From Cephalotrichum gorgonifer (Eukaryota > Ascomycota > Sordariomycetes > Microascales > Microascaceae): a stretch of 64,000 nucleotides of DNA. Numbering within the stretch: position 1 is the first letter of the stretch; every line of letters begins with the position of its first letter. Made by a program: the position numbers and the translations under genes. Location: NCBI GenBank assembly GCA_900312665.1, contig ONZQ02000007.1:854102-918101 (forward strand), given 5' to 3'. The notes below the pieces were generated by a model that was not told the origin of the DNA, ran no database searches, and saw only the letters and a program-made list of their open reading frames with translations. This document shows positions 11,507-23,300 of the stretch, one piece after another.

Positions 11507-14501
11507 TAATAGGTTAGCGTCAACTTTATACTCGTACCTTGTCAAGATGATGAGATACCTAGGAGGAGAAGGGCGGCGTCGGCACTTTTGCGAACTTGAT
11601 GTCTTTGAGATGCAAATTGCGTAATGGAAGCTAGATGTAGCCAAGATCATCAGACATGAAATCAACCTTTCCACAAGGGCCGAATGAGTCTGTGTTTTCT
11701 TCACCGGGAAGAATTACGCGGGGAACAAATAATGGTCACTGGACTTTTGGGCGAGGCTTCAAGGTTTCGGCCAGAAACGGGGACGCCAGTTATTACATGT
11801 ATGTAGGGCTGTCCGCTTTGCGGGGCAATCGCTTCAAGCTTCGACCAACGAAAAGCAAATGACCGGGATTGTGGCTCGGTCAGAGTTAACTCCGTTCGCT
11901 GGTGGGCAATGGATGCGGGGGGTGGGGGAGGTTGGATGTGATATTGCCTGATGAGAGTTGCTGCTTAACACATGGATGGCCGGGGCCGTTCCTGGGTCGT
12001 TCCTGAACCGACGTCATCTCCCTCTCCCCTGTCCAAGCCTTCAGCAGTTTGGGCTCTAGAAAACACTACTCGAACGCGTAGAAGCTCCGGTGCCGACTAG
12101 TGATATGCGTACTTGTCGACCTGAAACCAAAAGCACCTACCATAGACAGATGATCTGGATAAGTAAAGTACAAGCACGGCTAGATAGAGCGGCCAAAATC
12201 AGGAAGGGGAGCCCTTGACCGCTTTCGCCCTGGGCGGTCACTCGTGGCACCATGTGTGTATTCGTAGTACAAGACGTGCGAGACAGCTCCTTACTACTAA
12301 AGTAGTTCTGGGCCGAAAACGAAACGTCCTGACCCCTTGTCTAACGTTGACAGATGATGGCATACGACTATTAACGTATGATTAGGAGTCCCGACGTACA
12401 CAGAGAAGTCCAAACTTGTACGAGGAGGCGAGGAGAGGTTGGACAGGTGGCGAGGTGGCTTTGAGAGGAATTTACCAGCTCGAGGACCAGTACGACACGG
12501 GAAGGGGATGCATTTTGCTTAGATCAAAGTGGCGCAAGTACATTCATTGGAAGTGAGATAAGAAGGGAAGGCAGATGTAGCGAGAACGACGCTGAGGAAG
12601 TCTGGGTGGGGTAGCATCCGCCCCATACCCCTGTCTGTCACAGGTGCTTGGCTTTGGTTAGTGCAACCTTGTTTCTTGGCAGGTCGATTACCTGCGGCCC
12701 TAGATTTAGGCCCCCCTTTCCACCCGATCGAAGATGCTACCGTTCCAGCAGGGCAAGATCGAGGTACGATGTACTCGTATCTACGTACGTACTTTGGATG
12801 TGGGGAGCTCCATCGGGGTTAAGACGTTCCATCCCATCCCGATGCCCCCGACCGTCTTTTCGGCCCTCGTCCCAACCTAGCCAGCACGCGAGAGGGATGA
12901 CACCATATTTCGCGTTTCGGGACGAGGAGGAACTTTGAACGGTCCTCCATCCCAACGCTAAAGAAATCAGTATGCTCTGTTATACTTTCTCGACATGCAA
13001 ATGCGAGGTTGTGATCAGGAGCCTTTCGCCCGTCAAATATTAGCCCTCCGAGAGCGAAATCCTACAATTTAGCTCCGTGAGCCACTTGGTTAATGGAGTG
13101 TAGAGTGCCTGTACAAGTGGACGAAATCGGCACCAAACCCTGTGCGTACATGTGTGAATCAGCCGTTTCAGTAACAGAGAGCGAGCGGTGTTGATTCATT
13201 GGTATGTCCCATCAGTAGCTGTACGTACCCTACGTGTGTAACCTGCTTGACACAGCTCGTTGACAGGCGCCGCCCCCGAGACCAGGATAGTTCATGCATT
13301 TTCTTGGGGGGTGGGAGATCACTTGGAATATGACGGTGCAAGAAGGCGCGACGAAAGGAAGGGACGAAGCTCGCATACCGCGCGGGTAGCTCCTTCTCAC
13401 GAAACAGGAGGCCATCGACCTGGGATCGACATGGATTGCGGGACTGTGACTAGCTAATATTAAAAATAAATCGTCGATCTGCGGGGTTTCCACAATGGTG
13501 CCACTTGTACTTACCCCCGTACCCGTATACGAGTACGAGATGAGGAAAGCAAGGACGCATCAATGTCTGATTCACCACTCACGAGAGTTTACCTTCGCTG
13601 TACCTTGAGTGAGCTAGGTAGCGCGTCTATTTTTGTCCGTTTCATCCACCAGCCCGGCGAACGAGCGCAAGAGAAACCTAAGACCCGAAAGCCTCAAAAA
13701 CCATGTAATAAAGCCCCAACTTTATACATTCGTCGTGGTATGATGATTACAGAGTACATGGAGACCCGCTGGAGTGTCCGGTTTGAAGCCTCACACACCT
13801 ACCTGCTCTGCTCGGGCCAAGTACGAGAGTACTCGCATAACCAACAGCCAACACACATGAGTAGGGCCCGAAAAAAAAGCAAGAATCACATGTCTATTAA
13901 CATGGATGCGCCATACAAACAAGCTCTCCATGTGAGCGACGTTTACTAAGTAGAGGAGACGAAGAAGAGGGGGGAGAAGGTTGTCGGCCAGGAGAAAACA
14001 ACACGTATTAGTAGGGCAGGGCCAATTTTCTTAAGCCGTAGCCTCCAGATCACGGGAAGTAAACCTTATCAAGGGTGTGTCAAATGTCAAAACCCAGGTC
14101 GATCCCATCTCCTCGCCCCAGTCGCCAATTCCTTCCTTCCTTGTCATTATACACACTTGAATGTCCTAGTCACATTAATTTACAGAAACAAGCCAACTAC
14201 TTCTCCTCCTCACCTTTCATCACTACCTATAAGAACAACCCGGGGCACCTTCCAGGTTCCAGCAAACTCACCATAGCTGTGGTCGAGTGAGACCGGACAG
14301 TAACTATAGGTACTCCAAACTCATACAAGTGGTACTTCGGAGTGAAACTCTTGGTTACCGGTTCCTGTCAAACGAAAAGGTGCCGCTGGCCCCTTCCCTC
14401 CCCCCAAAAAAAGAAAAAAAAAGCGGAAAGGGGAAAAGGGGAAAGAAGCCCCTCTTCCTTCGACTCGAAACTAGGCAGGTTCAGCCCACACCCACCTACC
14501 C

Positions 14502-14526
14502 ACCACCACTATCACCACCACCACCA
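14502..14526. repeat. CAC trinucleotide-rich tract
   Basis: A short imperfect (CAC)n stretch in the CT/CA-rich region upstream of the PUF gene. Confidence 0.6.
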
Positions 14527-14706
14527 TCTTGTAATAACTCCCCGGCCCACCCCCCGCTACAAGTACTTCCGCAGCTGGCCACCCCTGTCTGCCCCCGCCT
14601 GACTCCTGTCAGGGTACTTGTCGAAACACCCCTTCAGCACTCAGAAAGAAGCTTATAAGCACGCTAACCTGCTATTCGCTACTACTTTAGTGGTACCACT
14701 CACTAC

Positions 14707-14739
14707 CACTACCCACCCACTACCCACCCACTACCCACC
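14707..14739. repeat. Three tandem copies of CACTACCCACC
   Basis: Three exact 11-bp units follow one another in the 5' region of the PUF gene. Confidence 0.9.
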
Positions 14740-14863
14740 AGTCAGCCTTACCAGCACTAGAGAAGTCCCGACCCGACTTTTCTTTCTTTCAAACGCGAAG
14801 AGCCAAGACTACGCCGCAACCGCACGCTCCATCATCCCGTGCTTCCTACCTTCCTCATCCCAA

Positions 14864-14891
14864 CACACGACACACGACACACGACACACGA
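14864..14891. repeat. Four tandem copies of CACACGA
   Basis: Four exact 7-bp units lie about 370 bp upstream of the PUF start codon, possibly within its promoter or 5' UTR. Confidence 0.9.
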
Positions 14892-15263
14892 CCCTTCGAC
14901 CCTCGACATTCCCTCTCCTCCCCTCGGCTCAACATTAATCGACACCGGCGATCCGCGACTGAGTCCCGTAATATTCCTTTACTAGTACCTCGCCGACATA
15001 AGCACAATCTGCATCTAGCTGGCTCCAAATCCGGATTATATACGTGTAGGACTAGAAAGTCAGATTTCCTCGCACTTAGTCTCCCCTTCGCTACTCTCCA
15101 CCTTCCTTTTCGCGAACGACCCGCGCCTTCTTTCAAAACCGTCTTGGGTATCTGGCTACTGCCGTACATGAGGATACCACACCAATCACGGCCCTCGGAC
15201 CTGTCGTCGCCCCCGCCCTCCCTCCCGATGACATCTGCCTCGAGGACGGCGCCGTCTGCAAAC

Positions 15264-18232
15264 ATGGCATCTACTGTGAGTCTATCCTACCACCATCTCT
15301 TTACCAGGCCACTTGCCTGCCAAGTCGAGGCTATGGCCTTCGTGCCTCGGGCGCTTCTACCGCGCCCGGCGGCGCTATCCGCCCCCCCTTTCCCTCCCCG
15401 TTTACGTCCCACAGCTAGTCTAATCAGACCTGTTTCATCTACCTAGGCGCGAACCACTCGACCTCCTTCCTTTGGGCTAGCCAGCCGAGAAGAAACCCAC
15501 ACTGGTCTTCCGAATATATGGGCCGTAAATCGTAGGGACCAAACCGGACCGTCCTGGGCCAGACCTTCGGCTGCCGACGACGACGTCTATCCCCAACGGA
15601 GACCGCCCACCGAGCCTATAGCCGCCGCCACAACGTCCATCGCCGCCACGACTGCCGAGGATTCCAACTGGGGAGCAAGCGCGTGGGCCCCTTCCGAGTC
15701 TGTGCCTGCTTCGGGTAACGCCACACCGCGCCGAACGCGAGACCCATACAGGGGAAGCCAGGACCAGTCATTTAGGCAGAGTCTCATGAACGGATTTACG
15801 CGCACAGCGTCTCTCCTTGATGACGATTCGGATCATCGTGGGTTCCGACAGAACCTTAACGGAAGCTTTGATATGGATCCTTCGCGGAGGCAAGACGGTC
15901 GCCCGCCGACATCAGACTATCCCGGGCTTCGTGCTGCTCTTGGCGAAGCCCCATCGAGGGACTCAAGCCTACCCCCATCTAGGGGCACCAACGGCTCCTC
16001 CCCCTCCATGCCAGAGCGCTTCACCTTCGCTGGAGGCCATACTCCTAGCAATTCCATTGGCATGTCCCGTGCTGCCATCGCTCAGGCGCAGCTGTACCCC
16101 GCCGGACCATCCAATCCTAGCCTCCCTCCTCGCTCCTTTGATTCGGTACCCAGGCAGGGACAGCAGGATGACGATAGTACCATCCTAGCGGCCGTGGCTG
16201 CCCTCTCCTTGGGCGACCGACCTACCTCAAGTGCGAATGGTGCTGGCTTCAATCCTGGCCCGCACTCTTTTAACCCCGGAGTCGCAGGGCAGGGCTGGCC
16301 GGGCAATGGATCTACCCCGGCTACCAGATACCTCAATGACGTGGTCGCTCTTAACAACAGCCTTCACTCCGTGACTCAGTCTGGTGCCTCCCAATATGCG
16401 ACATCCAGCCGGGGATCGATGACGGATCGCGTATCACCAACATCTGCACCCGGGGCCTCGCAGTCTACGCCACCCCAAGACAGTCGGGGCCAACAACCAC
16501 TGTCTCGCGACTTGGCAATGGGCTCGAACGGGGTTGGACGGGCGGCTCCCGTCTATGTCAACCATACAGGAAATGCCAACCAAGCGGCCTCTGGATGGTT
16601 CCTTAACCCATACTTAACCCCTGACTTTGCGAGTACTCTCCAGGCCCATACCTACGGCACCTCGTCTCAACGTACCGTTTCGAATAGCATGATTCCCGGC
16701 TACCCGGTACCTGTGAACCCGTACATGCCGGGGGCTGCACTAGCCGCGTATTCCGCTGGCCGGAACCAAGACCCAACGGCGGCTTTCAGGACCCCAGCCT
16801 TGAATGAATTCTTGGCGGATATTCCATCCAACCCTCCAGGTGGCTGGGTTCGAACCGCCGAAGGGGGTGTGAGGAGTGCACTCTTGGATGAGTTCCGAGA
16901 GTCACATGCGTCGTCCAAGTGGGATCTCAAGGTATGTAAATTGGGTGTCTCCCCTGGCCAGTTTATAGAGGCCACTTATACTAACAGCGATGGGCTTAGC
17001 ACATTTACGGACACATTGTTGCCTTCAGCAAAGACCAACTTGGATCCAGGTTCGTCCAGGACCAACTGGACAAAGCCACCAAGTTCGAATCGGAGAACAA
17101 GCACGCATATAATGGGGGCAGAGCTCGTGGGCCTGAGCGGGCAGACGAAACCGACCCTGTTATGAAGGAGATCGTGCCCCATGCCCTTGAGCTCATGAAG
17201 AACCAATACGGAAACTACGTCATCCAAAAGTTGTTCGATCACAGCGACGCGGCGCAGAAGAAGACTCTTACTGCAGAGATGAAGGGCCAGCTCTACAATC
17301 TCTCCGTGGATAAGTATGGTTGCAGGGTAGTCCAAAAGGTTTGTGGCTTTATCTTCGTCTTCCCACGTCTCCCCCCTGACTTGACCCTACCCCCCCCCGG
17401 CCCGTGCGAATGTGGATGACGCTTACCCCTATCGTAGGCTCTAGATCGCATCTCCATTGACGAACGGGTTGAGCTCGTTCGCGAGTTGGAATCGAACATC
17501 GTCACCCTGATGAATAATGAGCACGGAAACCATGTGGTCCAGAAGATTGTTGAGCTTCTTCCTAGGGAGCACCTTGATTTCATCATGGAGCCGATGAGAG
17601 GTCATATCTCCACCCTCTCGACACAGCAGTTTGCCTGTCGGGTAGTTCAAAGGATGCTCGAACAGGGTACTGTCAAGGACAAGGCCGACATCTTCAGCGA
17701 GGTCCATGCAGCGGCTCACTTACTGATCTCGGATCCATTCGGCAACTATGTCGCTCAACGTGTGCCTCAACTGGGGACGGACGAGGACAAGGCCCTAATC
17801 GCCGAGCGCGTCATCCCACATGCCGTGCACTACTCCAAACACAAGTTCGCATCGAACGTGGTGGAGCAGTGCATTTTACACTGCTCCCCAGACCATGTTA
17901 CCCGGATTCGCAACGAGTTCACTACAGGTGGGCCCGGTGGCGAGTCTCCGTTGGGCTCGTTGATGAGACACCAGTACGGGAACTACGTGATTCGTAAGTG
18001 CCTCCCCCTTTCCCGAATGGATTGCTGGTACAATACGATGTCTACAGCGTTGCTAATGTCATGATGTGGTGACGCAGAGAAAATGCTAAAGACGCTTCAA
18101 GGCGCTGAGCACGAGAGTTTTGCCCTGGATGTGCAACCGCACCTGGCCGATATGAAGCGGGACAACCAGCACTCGAAACAAGTGCTGGGTTTGATCCAAA
18201 ACATGCACTTACCTAGCGGTGCAGGGCAATGA
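15264..18232 (+). CDS. Pumilio-family RNA-binding protein, Puf3 type
   Basis: Exons 15264-15275, 15447-16931, 17000-17338, 17438-17993 and 18078-18232 join in phase to 848 residues; the first coding exon is only 12 nt (MAST). The N-terminal ~490 residues are low-complexity (Ser, Pro, Gly, Asn). The C-terminal third holds eight PUF repeats whose base-reading residues are visible in order: SRFVQ (~515), NYVIQ (~571), CRVVQ (~607), NHVVQ (~642), CRVVQ (~678), NYVAQ (~714), SNVVE (~751) and NYVIQ (~793). That series is the yeast Puf3 code, which reads UGUANAUA in 3' UTRs, mostly of nuclear-encoded mitochondrial mRNAs, and promotes decay or controls translation in the cytosol. An insert of about 15 residues lies between repeats 1 and 2. 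The 3' end faces the FMP32-like gene 190 bp away. Confidence 0.93.
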
Positions 18233-18263
18233 TGCCCCGGCCGTACAGTGGTTTCGGTTTTGT

Positions 18264-18360
18264 ACAAAGCGACAGCGACAGCGAGCACGACATCGACAGC
18301 GATCACGACATCAGCAGCGATCACGACAGCGATATGACAGCGGCAGCGGCAGCGACATCC
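18264..18360. repeat. Imperfect CAGCGA/CACGAC repeat tract
   Basis: About 95 bp of degenerate units built on CAGCGA, CACGACAT and CAGCGG. The tract lies between the convergent PUF and FMP32-like genes, so it would be in the 3' UTR of one or both transcripts, in opposite senses. Confidence 0.7.
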
Positions 18361-18421
18361 CTTTTGAAGGGTTCATCGTCAATCTCCCTCGGAAGGCCGA
18401 ACAATACTCTCATCGTCGAGC

Positions 18422-19894
18422 CTACATTACCACCTCGGCCGGGTCCTTCCGCCTCTCCTCCTCCTCTGCCGCCTTGGCCTTGGCCTTCGCTTTTCGTTTG
18501 CGTTCGGCCTCTTCCTTGCGCTGCTGGTTCACATACGCCGCATATCGAAGGGTCGCGAGGCTGACAACGGCCATGAAGGCCATGCCGAGAGCGGAACGGC
18601 GGATGAGGACCCACCGGAGGCCCTCGATGTCAGATTTCGTGTCGCTACTGAGCATAGTGCCTATTTTGTAGTTGATTTTTTGAATCTGTTATGGGGCGGC
18701 GGGGAAATAATGTTAATACCTGACGGCGTTTATGATGCCGGCTTGGAGATAAACAAAATGGGATGGGTATACGGCACAGCAGGCAAAATATTGGGAAAAG
18801 GGGGGGGGGACTATAGTGGGAAACATACGGCACCAGCGTTTGCCTTTTGCTCCTCGCGGACAGCCATTTTCCGGTCGTCGAAGAGCCCGCGGACCGTGTC
18901 GTTCAGTGTCAGAAGCTCGTGATTCAGGGTCTGCCAGAGGACATCGGTGTCGTGCTGGAGGCGCATGCGCTGCTCCCGCATGGCGTCGTCGGCGGCGCGG
19001 CGGTTATTCCGCACCTCGGTAGAGAGCTCGGAGCACGCTGCCTTGAAGAGGTATGATTCCTGAATATCTCTCGGTCAGCCAGAATTGTGGTGGTTTTCTT
19101 TTTTGGGTTTTCTGTTTCTCGGGTATTGAGTTTGTACGAGTACGGGTTAAAATGATCTCTCGTTTAATGAAGACGAGCAGTATGATTATGAAATGGGTAC
19201 GAGATGAGTAATAAAATTGCAAGAATAGTAATTATAATTGCCAAACTTTGGAAGGGGAGTGAGGTCTCACAGCTTCGTGAAAACACATTTGAACCCGGGG
19301 GAAAAAAGGGGGGGGGGAGACGGAGGAGGGAAGACGGAAGACGGAAGTATATGTGAAGAGTTGTGAACATACGTTATCGACATCGCTCCTGCTGACGAGC
19401 CTCCCCTGTGCCTCGCCCATCTTGTCCCCCAGCAGCGCCCGGACGGCCTTCATGGTGGTTATGGCCTGGCCGCGCTGGAACCCGGCGTCCGTGAGCCGGT
19501 TCACTATGGCGTAGGTGTCGAAGTAGTGCGTCAAGGGTCCCGAGGGTTGTTTCCTCGCCATGCGGGGCGGGGACATGAGCGAGGGCTCGCGCATGTAGAG
19601 GATCGCGTCTATCGGGCCCGCCTTGTCGTGTCTGGACGCCGTCGGCTGCTGCTGCTGCTCGTCGGCCCCCGCCGCGCCATCTGCGCTGCTCTTCAGCTCT
19701 GCATCCGTGCTCGGCTCGGGGCCGCGGCTCGCGTCCTCCGCCGCGTGCTCTGGGGGGACGTCCCTCGCGGGTTCGGCGCCGGCGGAGTCCGCCGGCGGCG
19801 GCTGGACGGCCTTGCCGCGGCGGGTGTAGGTCGCGTGGTGTCGGCGGCCGACCGGTCGTGCGAGGCGGAGGAGGAGGGATCGGCCGGTCGGCAT
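18422..19894 (-). CDS. FMP32/MCUR1 (CCDC90, DUF1640) family mitochondrial inner-membrane protein
   Basis: Exons 19894-19373, 19059-18829 and 18685-18422 join in phase to 338 residues. The start MPTGRSLLLRLARPVGRRHH is a typical Arg-rich mitochondrial presequence; the frame stays open upstream but does not look coding. After a low-complexity stretch come the family motifs: YFDTYAIVNRLTDAGFQRGQ, then LVSRSDVDN, ESYLFKAACSEL, a helical coiled-coil region (VRNNRRAADDAMREQRMRLQ) and DTKSDIEGLRW just before a C-terminal helix (SALGMAFMAVVSLATLRYAA). Relatives sit in the mitochondrial inner membrane. Yeast Fmp32 and human MCUR1/CCDC90B are linked to cytochrome oxidase assembly, proline metabolism or the calcium uniporter; which role applies here is unknown. 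The gene is divergent from NNF1 with 466 bp between the starts. Confidence 0.9.
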
Positions 19895-20360
19895 CGCTTT
19901 TGTTGGCGGGCGGTCCTTGCCCGGTGTCGGGGGGAGGGGCTTGTAGTTCTCTTTTCGACCTCCCTGAGAACAATTGTAGTCTCGTTTGTTGTAGAAACTG
20001 CTTCTTTCTGTCTTTGCCCTGGTTGTTTCTGGAGAGTTTGCTTCTGAAAAGGATGGTATGTCGTCAGGGAAAGTTGTAGTCTTGGCTGATGTAAGGATCA
20101 GGGGATTTAAGGTGATGTCACGTGTCGATAAGGAACGCGCTTCGCGCTGATAACCTTCATTTACAACGACCACCCTCCCCCCACCTAGCTCTTCTCCTCC
20201 GCTTCCCAGTGCGTCGCAAACGTAACAATCAATCAGGTTTAAATTCCGCCACTTGGGGGGAACCAAGTTGTTTTCCAAACCCTTTTCGGACGCGCCCCGG
20301 GATTCGAGGGGAAAACCCCCCCCAAACGGAGAGGGCAGCCGAAAACTATAAAACAAGGAA
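19895..20360. promoter_or_regulatory. Divergent promoter region between FMP32-like gene and NNF1
   Basis: This 466-bp interval separates two start codons facing away from each other. It contains a CACGTG E-box-like hexamer (GTCACGTGTC at about 20114-20123). The role is inferred from position only. Confidence 0.4.
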
Positions 20361-21266
20361 ATGGCGGAACAAGCCGAGCAGCCGGGTGACGACAATGCGC
20401 CGCCCCCGTCGCCGCCCCTGCCGGCGCCTCACAAGGCCGTGACACCGGGGCCGCGCGCCGCGAAGCTGCAGGAGCTCTTCGAGACGAGCCTGAGGCACAT
20501 GCTGGGGAAGATCAGCTGGGAGAACCTGGAGGGGTGCTACCCCACCATCGCGACCGGCGCGCCGGCGATGCTGAAGGGGGTTAGGAAGACTATGGTTGAG
20601 AGGCTGGAGGGGATGTGTTTGGTACGTTCTTCTTTTCTCCCTTGATTGGTCTAGGTGGGAGGAGAAGGGAAGGAGGGGTGAAAAAAGGGGGAGGGGAGGA
20701 GCGGGCGAGGTTGGGGAAAAATTGCTAATACGGCCTTACAGAAAGAATTCGAGAAGATAATGGAGAAGAGGGAGGTCGTGCCTAAGCTTAACGAGCTGGA
20801 GGATCTCGTCGCGGAAGCCATTCGCCGGAGAGAAGCGTCACCCAATGACCATCCAACACCGTATGTCCCTCCCTTGTCCTGCCCCCCCTCCCCCCTTATT
20901 CCTCATTTTTTTTGGCCCTTGTACTCCCTTCCCCTCCCTTATCATAGTGGTTAGTCCCTAACAAAAACACCCCACTGACGCCGTCACAGACCCGACCTCC
21001 TCCCCCCGCAAACAGTCCTCCAGGCCCACCTCTCCCGCCCCCTGACCTCCACAACCTCCCACCTGAACGCCAAGCTCCAAAACACCCAGTCCGAGAACGA
21101 GCGCCTCTTCGCCGAGGTCACGGCCCAGCGCTCCGAGATCGAGGCCCTGGTGGCCAGGCTCGAGATGCTCTCGTCCGACGTCGACTCCGCCAACGGGCTG
21201 CTGGGGGAGGTCGTGGATGAGATTGCCAGGGAGGGGAGGGATAGGGAGGCGCAGATGGAAGGGTAA
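20361..21266 (+). CDS. NNF1: Kinetochore protein Nnf1 (MIND/Mis12 complex)
   Basis: Exons 20361-20621, 20742-20860 and 20990-21266 join in phase to 218 residues. After a Pro/Ala-rich N-terminus the Nnf1 signature is clear: LQELFETSLRHMLGKISWEN with CYPTIATGAPAML, then KEFEKIMEKREVVPKLNELE and EAIRRREA, and a coiled-coil C-terminus containing ENERLFAEVTAQRSEIEALV. Nnf1 pairs with Mtw1/Mis12 as one arm of the MIND complex, linking CENP-C and the inner kinetochore to Ndc80 and Knl1. The length is in the usual 200-230 residue range. Identification rests on motif order, and I consider it firm. Confidence 0.9.
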
Positions 21267-21987
21267 ATTACTCTTGCCCTCCCTTCCCTTTTCTACGTAT
21301 GATTCTTCCGTTTTTTATAGGGTTTCTTCCTCGGTGTTTTGTGGGTGGGAAAAGGAAAGGAGAATTATTCCCAAGGGGCGAAGCTAGGCATGTTTTACGG
21401 AGTTCTCGGCAGGGTTTGAGAATACATATTTACCACCCAAGGTTGGGAAGTGGGTTTTTCGTTATTACATAATGACTTCACAAGGTCAGGGAGGCTCTCC
21501 GCCGGCGTTCTGGTCCAGGTGTTATAGACTTAATTCGTCTTGGTATATATGCAATTCATATCCTCGTGTCCTATGTACTCACCCACTCAACCTTATGAAC
21601 AGAGGACTCCGCGGTATTTACAAGCCCCTGCCGAAATCCTCACCCCTGATGTAAATATATATAAACAAGAAGGTGTCAAGAGACACAAATAAATCACCGC
21701 AACCAAACTCCATGTATACCCCCACCCGATGACAGAATACCGTCATTCCGCTGATGATGCAAAAGCCATGCGCCCAAACCAGCCCTGCTCATGCCAAAAC
21801 CCCGTCTCGACCGTGAAGCCCGTACCCAGTTTATGACCTTTTGGTGAAGATACCCCCGCCCTATGTAAGGGTGACCAGAATGAGACCTGCCGCCGACTGG
21901 ACGACCTATCCTTGGCGTGTGGAAGTACCCGAGACGGACCTGTACTCGGGTAACGTGACACAGCCAAACGTGTTATCGTGATGAATG
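21267..21987. other. Intergenic between convergent genes, no gene seen
   Basis: 3' flanks of NNF1 and of the PH-domain gene. The sequence is moderately AT-rich with no coding signal. Confidence 0.6.
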
Positions 21988-23300
21988 CTAGAGAAACCTG
22001 TTCTCGGTGTGGACAATTTGCCAGGGTCCAAAGAGATCTATCTCTCCATACTCGGGTGGTAATACCCGCACCATGCGCCCGGTCATCCAGTCGACGAACC
22101 ACTTCTTCCCTCGGGTGACGATGTAGTTCGATTTTCGCGGACTCCGGAATAGGAGCACCGAGTAGCAGAGCTTAGCGTAGTGCATGTCGTGTATGGGGCC
22201 CCAATGGTGCGCAGGCGCCCACTTGCCCGAGAGATAGTCGATCTCATCATTGTGGTAGGACGTTGTGGATAGACGACCCACGGGCTCTCTCGAAGGCCCG
22301 GTGAGGTGATCTCCGTTACCGCTGGTGCTGGCTGCTGGTAGGTAGCTTGAGCCGTCGTCGTCATTTTCGGCTTCGTCTTCGTCTTCGTACTCGATCGGTA
22401 GAACTTCTTCCTCTCCCATACGTGTCACGTGAGGAGATGAGCCGGACGGCAGAGCTGCCCCGGTGCCATCGCCGTCCACATCCTCCAAGGGAGGCGGGGA
22501 GAGATCCGACGGTTCTCCGCGGATCCATTGTATCCTCTGTATTCGGGGGATGCTCTGGTCACGGGGGAAATCGCGTTCGTCTATCGGCGCCGCTACATCG
22601 ATGGCAGAGAACAAGGCCTCTAGCCACTCAAGAAAGGTGCTGAGCTCCACGCAGGATAGCAGGAACTGGTCAGCCTCTGCCCTTACACGGATGACATGCC
22701 GTCGCCTGGAGAGAAAGTTAGCAAGGAAGAACCGATAGAATGGAGGCGGCGACTAGAAACGGAGGCGGCTCACTTCTGGTAGTCGAGAGCGATACCGACG
22801 TCGGCATACTGCAGGCTGTAGGCCTTGTCCAATTTCCCCTTCTTTATCCAGGGCGGTCTGTCGGGTGATATTCCCGGTCCACCTTTGCTCTTCCCCAAGC
22901 CCCAATCCTTCTTCACATAATGGACGTTTAACGCGGTTCCATGCAAGACGACGTAGCATGCGTGCCAACGGCGGTCCTCTGACCTCTTGGTGGTGTGCTC
23001 GATCTCCATCTTCTTGGTGAAGACCCCTTCGCAGTGGACGGAACACGAGTAGCCAGGGAGCTCCTCGGACCCTTCCTCGACAGCAGGTGCCTCCCCAGCC
23101 GGGAACGGTGGCGGCGGTTCATCCTTGCCCTGGCCGTTTGGATCGTTGGCTGGGGGGTGCTGAGAAGGTCGCCGATTTACCGTCGTGACGATCTGATGAT
23201 AGCGGATATCGTCGTCCATGGATAGTCGCCGCCTCCGAGGCGGCGGACCGGTCGGGCTGGGGGAGGATGCATAGTCCGGGAGGGTGCTTGGCGGCTCCAT
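21988..23300 (-). CDS. PH-domain protein, fungal type
   Basis: Exons 23300-22774 and 22705-21988 join in phase to 414 residues from the ATG of MEPPSTLPDY. A Pro/Arg-rich N-terminus of about 85 residues is followed by a pleckstrin-homology-like domain split by the intron. Its strands are GVFTKKMEIEHTTKR, RRWHACYVVLHGTALNVHYV and AYSLQYADVGIALDYQK, then HVIRVRAEADQFLLSC, and it ends in the C-terminal helix FLEWLEALFSAIDVA. A long acidic linker (EYEDEDEAENDDD) leads to a C-terminal block with LCYSVLLFRSPRKSNYIVTR and KKWFVDWMTGRMVRVLPPEY. PH domains bind phosphoinositides or proteins, so a membrane-linked or signalling role is likely; the partner is unknown. Confidence 0.82.

Larger units (their letters stand above)
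5350..15263. other. Gene desert of about 10 kb
   Basis: No frame in this stretch shows a domain, consistent codon use or a plausible exon chain. Short frames occur on both strands at the same places (for example 6319-6882 minus against 6350-6823 plus), as expected of non-coding GC-rich DNA. The base composition is mixed and not the extreme AT richness of heavy RIP. Identified contents are the tRNA-like relic (9888-9922), a short direct repeat TTGGGCTTCGA at 9149-9159 and 9165-9175, an inverted repeat (11449-11506), and simple repeats towards the PUF gene (14502-14891). Part of it may be decayed mobile DNA, but I could not identify any reverse transcriptase, integrase or transposase. Confidence 0.6.

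Noticed and set aside
18233..18421. Puf3 binding site (TGTANATA) in the 3' flank of the PUF or FMP32-like gene
   Set aside because: I looked for it on both strands and found only TGTACAAA near 18260, which lacks the ATA end. The NADH dehydrogenase 3' flank visible here also has none.
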